Origin: CAYNNP01 sp964398215
GTDB taxonomy: Bacteria; Planctomycetota; Planctomycetia; Pirellulales; Pirellulaceae
DNA length: 27,641 nucleotides
Assembly (NCBI GenBank): GCA_964398215.1
Contig: CAYNNP010000061.1
Span: forward strand, 1-27,641
Direction: 5' to 3'
Under the pieces are notes generated by a model. It ran no database searches, was not told the origin of the DNA, and worked only from the letters and a program-made list of their open reading frames with translations. The position numbers were made by a program, and so were the translations under genes. Shown piece after piece: positions 15,702 to 23,400 of the stretch; within the stretch, counting starts at the first letter, position 1, and every line of letters starts with the position of its first letter.

Positions 15702-17342
15702 ATGTCTTTTAGAACGGTTTTCCAGAGTTTTCTGCTGCTTGCGGCGGTGAGTGCAATGCTGACCTGCCAGTCCGCGTTCGCTCAACCACCATGGGCCAGT
15801 CAAGACAAGCGAGAATTGTTGGATAAGTTTGATTTGGACAAATCTGGTTGGCTGAATAACGAAGAACGCAAACAAGCAAGAATCTTTGTCAAGGAAAATC
15901 CGTCCGGCGAAAGTGGACGCGGTCCGGGGCGCGGGCCTGGCGGTCCAGGTGGATTTCGTGGCGGACGTGGCCCCGGCGGACGCGGAGGCCCTGGTGGGCG
16001 CGGTCCAGGAGGCCCTGGCGGCGAACAGCTGAAGACGACGAAAGGAATCGCCGTTGATAAAGCCGATGTGAAGCCGCTTACTGGTGACTTGTACGACCCG
16101 GCAGTGTTGCGAACCATCTTCATCGACTTTGAAAACGCCGATTGGGAAAAAGAACTGGAAGACTTCCACAAAACTGATGTGGACGTCGCGGCAACTGTCA
16201 CAGTCGATGGAGAAAGCCTGCCGAATTGTGGTATACGTTTTCGCGGTGCGTCATCGTACGGACATGTTGCCTCAGGATCGAAGCGGTCCTTCAACGTATC
16301 AGTCGATATGGCGGACAAGGATCAACGACTGCTTGGATACAAGACGCTTAACCTGCTGAACGGTAATGGTGATTCTTCGATGATGAGCACAGTGCTGTAT
16401 TCGCAAATTGCACGGCAGCACATGGCTGCGCCAAAAGCCAACTTTGTCCGTGTTGTTGTCAACGGCGAGAACTGGGGCATTTACACCAACGTCCAGCAAT
16501 TCAATAAGCAGTTCACAAAAGAAAACTATGGCAGCAAGGGTGCACGTTGGAAAGTAAAAGGTTCACCGCGCGGCGGTGGCGGGCTGGAGTACTGGGGCAA
16601 TGACATTGAAGAATACCGAAAACCTTACGATCAAAAATCGGGCGGCGACAAGTCGCTTGCAAAGCTTGTCGAGCTGTGCCGGGTTCTTGAGGAAACGCCT
16701 GCCGCCGGTCTTCCAGCAGCGCTAGAGCCAATCTGTGATGTCGATGAATTGCTGTGGTTTTTAGCACTCGATGTTGGCTTGATGAACTCCGATGGATACT
16801 GGGTGCGTGCCAGCGACTACAGCATCTACCTGGATAAGAAAGACAAGTTTCATATCATTCCCCACGATATGAACGAAGCGTTTCGTCCAGCACACGGTGG
16901 CCCTGGTGGCCCAAGAGGTGGGCCGCCCGGCTTTGGCGGACGCGGTGGTGGGCCTCCGGATTTTGGTGGACCGGGAGGTCCTGGAGGCGGCGGCGATACA
17001 AATTCTTCGCCAGCAGGTCTTGATCCGTTGGTGGCTCTGAAAGATCCCAGCAAGCCCCTTCACAGCAAGGTGCTTGCGGTGCCTAAGTATCGCCAGCAGT
17101 ATTTGGCCAACCTGCGCGAAATTGCCAAAAATTCGCTCGACTGGAAAACACTGGGACCGATCGTCGCTGCACATGCGAAACTGATTGGCGACGAAATCAA
17201 AGTCCAGACGCGAGGCCTAAGTTCCTATGAAGCGTTCATCGCTTCAACGTCAAACAAAGATTCCAAAGGCGACGGATCTGTAGAAATGTCACTGAAGGAA
17301 TTTGCTCAGGCTCGTCAGCGGTTCTTGCTCGACTTCAAATAG
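15702..17342 (+). CDS. Exported CotH-kinase-family protein with EF-hand and Gly/Pro-rich linkers
   Basis: 546 residues from ATG 15702, with GAGG 9 nt upstream and a normal signal peptide (VFQSFLLLAAVSAMLTCQSAFAQ). The frame extends 43 codons upstream, but that part has no signal or homology features. An EF-hand loop DLDKSGWLNNEE lies at about 44-55, then a Gly/Arg/Pro-rich linker (69-107). A CotH-like domain follows (about 120-395), with FIDFENADWEKEL, IRFRGASSYG, KRSFNVSVD, NWGIYTNVQQF, the NSDGYW segment and IIPHDMNEAF. The last is the region where CotH kinases place metal-binding Asp residues. A second Gly/Pro-rich linker (398-432) and a C-terminal helical part complete it. CotH proteins are atypical extracellular protein kinases known from spore coats and are common in planctomycetes. 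The substrate is unknown. Confidence 0.9.
   Translation: MSFRTVFQSFLLLAAVSAMLTCQSAFAQPPWASQDKRELLDKFDLDKSGWLNNEERKQARIFVKENPSGESGRGPGRGPGGPGGFRGGRGPGGRGGPGGRGPGGPGGEQLKTTKGIAVDKADVKPLTGDLYDPAVLRTIFIDFENADWEKELEDFHKTDVDVAATVTVDGESLPNCGIRFRGASSYGHVASGSKRSFNVSVDMADKDQRLLGYKTLNLLNGNGDSSMMSTVLYSQIARQHMAAPKANFVRVVVNGENWGIYTNVQQFNKQFTKENYGSKGARWKVKGSPRGGGGLEYWGNDIEEYRKPYDQKSGGDKSLAKLVELCRVLEETPAAGLPAALEPICDVDELLWFLALDVGLMNSDGYWVRASDYSIYLDKKDKFHIIPHDMNEAFRPAHGGPGGPRGGPPGFGGRGGGPPDFGGPGGPGGGGDTNSSPAGLDPLVALKDPSKPLHSKVLAVPKYRQQYLANLREIAKNSLDWKTLGPIVAAHAKLIGDEIKVQTRGLSSYEAFIASTSNKDSKGDGSVEMSLKEFAQARQRFLLDFK
15906..16022 (+). repeat. Gly/Arg/Pro-rich low-complexity linker in the CotH-like protein
   Basis: About 39 codons of GGP/GRG-type repeats (for example RGPGGRGGPGGRGPGG). 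A related GGP-rich stretch occurs again at about 16893-16997 in the same gene. Confidence 0.85.
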
Positions 17343-17381
17343 CCAAGGGGCAAGAGCGGGTGAATCGTTTTTTGAGTAGAA

Positions 17382-17445
17382 GATAGTAGTTCGGCCACGT
17401 GGCCGAAACTGAACAAGTCTCGGCCAGGACGGCCCAGCTACTATC
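17382..17445. repeat. Nested palindromic repeat between CotH and sigma-factor genes
   Basis: A perfect 18-bp palindrome, TTCGGCCACGTGGCCGAA (17390-17407), is preceded by GATAGTAG (17382-17389), which pairs with CTACTATC (17438-17445). GGCCGA (17401-17406) can alternatively pair with TCGGCC (17420-17425). It may act as a transcript end for the CotH gene or be a dispersed repeat. There is no clear T-run. Confidence 0.6.
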
Positions 17446-17478
17446 CCAGCTTGAAGAAATGACCTGCCCTTGAGTATT

Positions 17479-17538
17479 GGTAGCGCGCCAGAATTGGGGC
17501 ATTGGCGAATGGCCTGAATTCTGGCGAATCCAGCTACC
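17479..17538. repeat. Second intergenic inverted repeat upstream of the sigma-factor gene
   Basis: GGTAGC...GCCAGAATT at 17479-17495 pairs with AATTCTGGC...GCTACC at 17517-17538, with a 5-base bulge in the right arm (CGCCAGAATT and GGTAGC match exactly). It lies just before the sigma-factor start, so it may also affect that gene's leader. Confidence 0.55.
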
Positions 17539-17564
17539 TCGAATCCTGAAGTCTGGCGACTCCA

Positions 17565-18200
17565 TTGAACGACAACAATCCTGCCGACAACCATGCTTCT
17601 CTCAGTCGTATCGAGCGTCTGATTGAAGCAGCGTGCGCGGGAGATGGGGATGCTCTGGGAGAACTACTAACAAGCTACCGCAAGTACATCGTATTTTTGG
17701 CTCGCACGGGTTTGCATCATCACATGCAGGCGAAAGCCGATCCGTCGGATGTTGCTCAAGAAGTGTTTCTTGCAGCCCACAACGGGATAGAAGACTTCCA
17801 GGGACAGTCCGCCGAACAGTTTGCTGCTTGGCTGCGCAGTATCCTGAGCAAAACTCTTGCCATGCACGTTCGCAGGTACTTGGGAACATCCAAACGTGAC
17901 CCGCGAATCGAACAGCAGTTGAACAACAGCCTTGCGAGTGCGTCTGGTTTTTTGCAAACGCGATTGGTTGGCAACGCTGCTTCCCCCAGTCAGAACTTCG
18001 CCCGCAACGAAGCTTTCCTGCAGCTTGCCGAGGCACTTGAATCTTTGCCCGAAGACTATCGGCAAGTCATCGTGCTACGTCACATCGATGGCCAACCGTT
18101 TGCAGAGATCGCAAGGCTGATGCAGCGCAGCGTCAATAGCGTAGAAAAATTGTGGGTCCGAGGACTTGCAAAACTCAAGTCAACGATGGGTGAAACATGA
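17565..18200 (+). CDS. ECF-type RNA polymerase sigma factor, planctomycete STPK-linked type
   Basis: 211 residues if translation starts at TTG 17565. An in-frame stop at 17547-17549 limits any extension and no ATG is available near the N terminus, so the start is uncertain. Region 2 is visible in DPSDVAQEVFLAAHNGIEDF and FAAWLRSILSKTLA. Region 4 is visible in LESLPEDYRQVIVLRHIDG followed by the helix-turn-helix PFAEIARLMQRSVNSVEKLWVRGLAKL. There is no anti-sigma gene next to it. Instead the stop overlaps the start of a membrane Ser/Thr kinase gene (ATGA). Planctomycete-specific ECF groups encoded beside Ser/Thr kinases are known, which fits control by phosphorylation. The target promoters are not known. 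Confidence 0.9.
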   Translation: MNDNNPADNHASLSRIERLIEAACAGDGDALGELLTSYRKYIVFLARTGLHHHMQAKADPSDVAQEVFLAAHNGIEDFQGQSAEQFAAWLRSILSKTLAMHVRRYLGTSKRDPRIEQQLNNSLASASGFLQTRLVGNAASPSQNFARNEAFLQLAEALESLPEDYRQVIVLRHIDGQPFAEIARLMQRSVNSVEKLWVRGLAKLKSTMGET

Positions 18201-20371
18201 GCGACATAGATGAAACGAATGATGATCGCGTGGTCGCCGCCGTGAAGGAATACATGTCGTTGCTCAGTCATGGGAACGCTCCATCACAGGAAGACTTTCT
18301 GGCTCGGCATGCCGATATCGCGGATGATTTGCGGCCGTCGCTGGAAGGCTTGGCCCTTGTGCACCAAGCGGCAGGCAACAGCGGATCGCCTGTCCCGCCG
18401 AACCTGACACTGCAAGCTCCGAGTGAGGAATTTGCCGCCAAGCCAATTGGCGACTTTCAAATCGTTGGCGAAATCGGTCGCGGTGGGATGGGCGTGGTCT
18501 ATGAAGCCATCCAACTGTCGCTAAACCGCCGCGTTGCGCTAAAAGTACTGCCCTTCGCGAGTGGACTGGACGAAGTTCGTTTGCAGCGGTTCCGTAACGA
18601 AGCTCACGCGGCCGCCGCACTTCATCACACAAATATTGTGCCCGTCTACGCCGTCGGAAGCGAACGCGGTGTTCACTACTATGCCATGCAGATGATCCAA
18701 GGCAGCACGTTGGCTGATGTGATCGCCGATATGACTGGAAAAGAACCCGCTGCTGGAAATGTTGAATCAACGATCGTTGGAACCCAGACACCTAGCCCGC
18801 AGGTGGCGAAGGAAACGGTGGATCAGTTTTCTGAAAACCGATCAACGTTAAAAGAAAACACATCAGCGAATCGCGTCAAGCATTTTCGAATGGTGGTCAA
18901 GATGATCCATCAAGCATCATTGGCGATCGAACACGCTCATCTTTATGGCGTCGTTCATCGAGACATCAAGCCTGCGAATCTTTTGCTAGATTCCGTAGGG
19001 AAAATTTGGGTTGCCGATTTTGGTTTGGCACAGGTGCAATCTGACCAGTCGAATCTGACTCGTACTGGGGATCCCATGGGGACGTTGCGGTACATGAGTC
19101 CCGAGCAAGCCGCTGGGCGACGTGAAGGCATAGACCACCGCACTGACATCTACTCGCTTGGTGCAACGTTGTACGAATTGCTGACACTGCAACCGGCAAT
19201 CGCTGATGGTGGCTACCGCGAAATGCTGAACCGAGTTGCGTTGGTCGAACCGCCTTCGCCCAAGTCGATCGATCCATCACTGCCGACAGAACTGGACACG
19301 ATCGTTCGTAAAGCAATCGCAAAATCGCCGGCAGATCGCTACGCCACTGCTCATGAATTCGCAGATGATCTGCAAGCGTGGTTGGAAGACAAGCCGATCG
19401 CAGCCAAACCACCAACGATCATCGAACGTCTTAATAAATGGCGCAGGCGAAACAGCGGGCTGGTGGCAATGGCTGGCGTTTTGCTGTTGGTCGCAACAGC
19501 AGCTCTTGCCGTGACGACGTGGATGACATCCGCCGCGCTCTCTCGGGAGACTCAGCAGCGAGAATTCGCAGAGCGAAATTTCGATCAGGCTCTTTCCGCT
19601 GTCGAGACGTTTAGCAGTTTGAGTGAAAGTGAGCTTTCGCACCGTGACAACATGCAAGATTTGCGTCGTAGTTTCTTGGAAACATCGCTGACGTTCTATC
19701 AGGCTTTTCTGAACGAACGTGTCGCCAACGCTGATGTATCTGCGGATCTTCAGGCGACACGCGACCGTGTGCAGCGGATGGTTCAAGAACTGACGGTACT
19801 TGAGAATCTTTCGCCGTTGTACTTGCTGTCACAACAACGAGTGCAAGCAGAGGTCAATGCGACCGCAGAAACGACCGCCAATGTGCGAGCTGCGATCGAT
19901 GAATTCACACGGGCAAGAGAGTCACTCAGCAATCGATTTGTTGGTGGCCTGAATAAAGAGAACAACGAATTGAGTGAGTTGCTAACGCGCCTTGACGATT
20001 CCATCCACCAACAACTGCTTCCAAAGCAAATTGAACGTCTGCGTCAACTCAATCGCCAACGACGCTTGCCATTTACCTTTAAAAATTCAGAGACCATCGC
20101 GGCTCTTGGTTTGACACAGCAACAGGTGGAACACATCGACCGTATCATTCAAGAATCCGTGCCACCCAGACCGCCCGGTGGTGGGCCAAGACATGGCGAC
20201 GGTCCACACCGAGGTCCACCGAATCGACCAGGCGGAGGCGGACCTGGCGCCCCGCCTCTCGGTAACGTTCAAACTGCAATCCAAAACACAGTACGGCAGA
20301 TCGTTGCCTCTCTGAGCCCAGAGCAACAAGTGAAGTGGGAAGCATGGATTGGGGAACCGTTTGAGTGGTAG
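18197..20371 (+). CDS. Transmembrane Ser/Thr protein kinase with extracytoplasmic C-terminal region
   Basis: 724 residues. The N-terminal segment (about 10-60, SQEDFLARHADIADDLRPSLE) is typical of planctomycete kinases. The kinase domain (about 84-396) has the Gly loop GEIGRGGMGVVYE, the ATP-binding Lys K116 in VALKVL, the catalytic loop HRDIKPAN (D256), DFG (D274-G276) and the GTLRYMSPEQ activation segment end. All catalytic residues are present, so it should be active. A Ser/Thr-rich insert (about 178-228) separates the lobes. A single membrane segment (about 420-441, VAMAGVLLLVATAALAV) is followed by a long helical region and a tail with LTQQQ and LSPEQ motifs around a Gly/Pro/His-rich stretch, ending KWEAWIGEPFEW. 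It is co-translated with the sigma factor (ATGA), which it probably regulates. The signal sensed is unknown. Confidence 0.93.
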   Translation: MSDIDETNDDRVVAAVKEYMSLLSHGNAPSQEDFLARHADIADDLRPSLEGLALVHQAAGNSGSPVPPNLTLQAPSEEFAAKPIGDFQIVGEIGRGGMGVVYEAIQLSLNRRVALKVLPFASGLDEVRLQRFRNEAHAAAALHHTNIVPVYAVGSERGVHYYAMQMIQGSTLADVIADMTGKEPAAGNVESTIVGTQTPSPQVAKETVDQFSENRSTLKENTSANRVKHFRMVVKMIHQASLAIEHAHLYGVVHRDIKPANLLLDSVGKIWVADFGLAQVQSDQSNLTRTGDPMGTLRYMSPEQAAGRREGIDHRTDIYSLGATLYELLTLQPAIADGGYREMLNRVALVEPPSPKSIDPSLPTELDTIVRKAIAKSPADRYATAHEFADDLQAWLEDKPIAAKPPTIIERLNKWRRRNSGLVAMAGVLLLVATAALAVTTWMTSAALSRETQQREFAERNFDQALSAVETFSSLSESELSHRDNMQDLRRSFLETSLTFYQAFLNERVANADVSADLQATRDRVQRMVQELTVLENLSPLYLLSQQRVQAEVNATAETTANVRAAIDEFTRARESLSNRFVGGLNKENNELSELLTRLDDSIHQQLLPKQIERLRQLNRQRRLPFTFKNSETIAALGLTQQQVEHIDRIIQESVPPRPPGGGPRHGDGPHRGPPNRPGGGGPGAPPLGNVQTAIQNTVRQIVASLSPEQQVKWEAWIGEPFEW

Positions 20372-20474
20372 AACGCCCGACTCAATCGCTAATTTTTGTG
20401 AGCCCGGGGAGTTGTCGATCGAAACGCAGACAGCCTTCCATTTCCAGGGTTCTCTCAAGTTTCGAGGATGAACT
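20372..20474. other. Convergent intergenic gap between kinase and megasynthase genes
   Basis: 103 bp between two converging 3' ends. A strong GC hairpin with a T-run was not seen for either strand; only a short CCCGGG palindrome is present. The transcripts may overlap or end by a factor-dependent route. Confidence 0.4.
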
Positions 20475-23400
20475 CTAGCGAACTCCGACTTGAATGAATT
20501 GACCTGGATTCAGAGCATCAGGAATGAACCAACCAGGGTTTCCTTCTTTGTCTTTGCCGATTTTCGCACCCATCTGAGGAAGACGATCTGCATCCACTTC
20601 GGTTGAAACATTTTTGTATCCTTCACCGGGCATGAACCCATTTCGTTGGCACTCAACGATCGTGTCAAACGTGGCTTGCACCAATTCATCGACATGCGAT
20701 TTTTCGTGTGCCAGTGTTAGCAAGCAAGGGCGATGATCCCAAATGTGCATCCCGCGGCGACGCAAACCAGCGAAAAACACTTCGCTGTAAACCAATTCTT
20801 GAGCGAACTGAATCTTGAACAGCGATCCAAAATGAGCCAATGAAAGCGGTGCGTCCAACTGCTCGAAAACCTTGTTCAGCTCGTCCGCCAAATACTGCGA
20901 AAACTCGTTCAGTCGATCGTACATTGGTTGTCCGCCCTCTTTCAGGTGCAACATGATCGCGCGAGAAGCAGCCAGTGCTAACGGATGGCGAACAAAGGTT
21001 CCAGCGAAATAGGTCATGCCTGCCTCGGGACGACTGTCATCGCCATATTGCCAATAGCCGCCATCAAGTCCGGCCATGTATTCCGCTTTACCAGCAACCA
21101 CGCCGATCGGCATTCCGCCGCCAACCACTTTTCCGTAAGAGGCCAAGTCGGCTTTGACGCCAAAGTATTCTTGAGCTCCACCAAAACCGATTCGCAAACC
21201 GGTGATGACTTCGTCAAAGATCAAAGCGGTCGGCTCGTCCTCAGTCATCTTTCGCAGTTCCCGCAAAAATTCGCCTGGCTGAAGCTCAGGCATCCGGCTT
21301 TGTACCGGCTCGACCAAAATTCCAGCGATCTCATCCATCCGCTCGCGAATGATTTGCAGCGATTCGTCAGTTCCGTAGTCAAGAATCAAAGTGTTGCCAA
21401 CGTGAGTGGCCGGAATTCCTGTCGCGGCAGGAAAGCTCTTTAGTTTCTTGCTTCCGCGAGCGATCACTTCATCCAAGATGCCGTGATAATCGCCGTTGAA
21501 CATGACGATTAAATCGCGACCCGTTGCGTTACGAGCAAGGCGGGTACAACCGAGAACAGCTTCGGAACCAGTGTTCGAAAACGCCATCCGCTCATTGCCT
21601 GTTAACTCGCAAAACAGCTGAGCGACTTCGCCCGCCAAAGGAGACTGAGGGCCGATGGCGTAATCTTTTTGAACCTGATCGGTGATCGCCGCTATCGTGA
21701 CATCATGACTGTGCCCCAATAGGTTTGAACCAAACCCGCATGTAAAGTCGGTGTACTGGTTGCCGTCGATGTCCCACAACTGAGTACCCTTGGAGCGGTC
21801 GATGACGATCGGATGAGTCATCTCTTTCATGTTCGGACGAAAACCGGAAACCGTTCGCGGGTCGGCCATGTATTTGCGATGCTTCTGTGCATACGCTTTG
21901 CTGTTGGGCATCATCGCGCAGTTGTCGCGGATCGTTCTATCCAGGTAACTCTGTTGAGCTTCGGTCAGCTCTGTTTCGTTTAACTTCACAGTCGCGAAAC
22001 GTTTTGCTTTTTTGGGCTCTTCAGCCTTGTCAGCAGGCGGAGTTGGTGAGGCTTTGGCAAGAGGAGCAGCCATGTTTTGCGGAGCAGTTGCCGAACAAAC
22101 TTCCGGTGGTGCAGAGCCTGCCTGAACGACAGGTGCTGGCGCCACCGGTGTTGGAGCTGCTGCAGGTGGAGCTGCCTGTGGAACCATGTTCACTGGATAG
22201 CCAGAAAGCAAATTCAACTGAGCGGCAATCAATCGCAAGTGTTCGTTCAAGATTCCCGGAGCAACCGGGTGAACGGCAACAGGTTGCACTGCGGCTGGTT
22301 GTGGAGCGGCAGCTACCGGCGCGACTGGTTGTGGAGTCGCAACTGGAACGGCTGCTGCTTCAACGGGGGCGGTCGGTGCTGCTGGAACCGGTGCCGGCTC
22401 GGTTGAAGCAGGTACGGCAGCAAACTTGTCGGCTGGAAGTTTGTCGTCCAAGAATTCAGCCAACGAGTCAACGGTGGGAGTTTCTTCCAACAACTGTCGG
22501 AAAGTCACTTCGAAACCCATCTCCTTTTTCAAGGCCGTTGCGGTCTGGGTCAAAACAAGCGAGTCGAGTCCCATTTCAAAGAACGTCGTATCGCCATCGA
22601 ATTCGCTTAACTCAAAGCCGGAGCAGTTCTCGAACACAGAGTGAATGCTCGATACGATATTGGGAATGCGGCTCATAGTATTAGTCTCCGGCGGAGTTGC
22701 GATTTGCTGAATTGGTTGTGGCGTTGTAAAAACGGCACACTCGGTTGCTGGGTTAGAAGGGATAGTTGCTGGCGCCGATTCGGGCTGAACCTGAGCAGCA
22801 GTGGAACTTTCGAGAGCAGTTCCTGGAGCGATAAAGTATCGCTTTCGTTGGAATGCATAGGTTGGTAACGTCGAATGACGACGAACACGCGGCTGGCCAT
22901 CCGTACTCAGGCGTCGCCAATCGATCTTTGCGCCGGCCAGCCACAATTGAGCAACCGCGCTCATCGTACTGAACCATTCGGCGTTGTCTTCGGAAGTGTT
23001 CGAGAGTGTTGGAATCGAAATTTGATTTTTAGGATCGGCGGCATGTTGCTTTGCAAGCGTTGCCAACGTGCGACGAGGACCGAGCTCGATTAGAATCCGA
23101 TCGGGGTCACCCTCTTTTTCACTCCACATTCGCGTGACAGCTTCAGAGAACCGAACGGGCTTGCGTAAATGCTCGGCCCAATACAGCGGATCCGTCGCTT
23201 GTTCGTTGCTCATCCAATCGCCCGTCACTGTGGACAAGATCGGTATTTCGGGAGCGTTCAATTTGAACTGCGAAACAAATTCTGCAAACGGATTAACGAT
23301 CTCGTTCATCATCGGTGAATGGAAAGCGTGCGAAGTGTGCAAGTGTCGACAAACAACTTCTTTGGCTTCCAACTTGGCTTGTAGTTCTGCGACTTGATCA

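Noticed and set aside
20372..20474. Bidirectional terminator between the converging genes
   Set aside because: Only a short CCCGGG palindrome and weak stems were found; no hairpin with a T-run on either side.
21887..22678. 263-codon open frame on the + strand opposite the megasynthase linker
   Set aside because: It lies antisense to the Ala/Pro-rich linker and ACP region; its Arg/Gln/Leu-rich translation is what that skewed composition gives on the other strand, and it has no recognisable domain.
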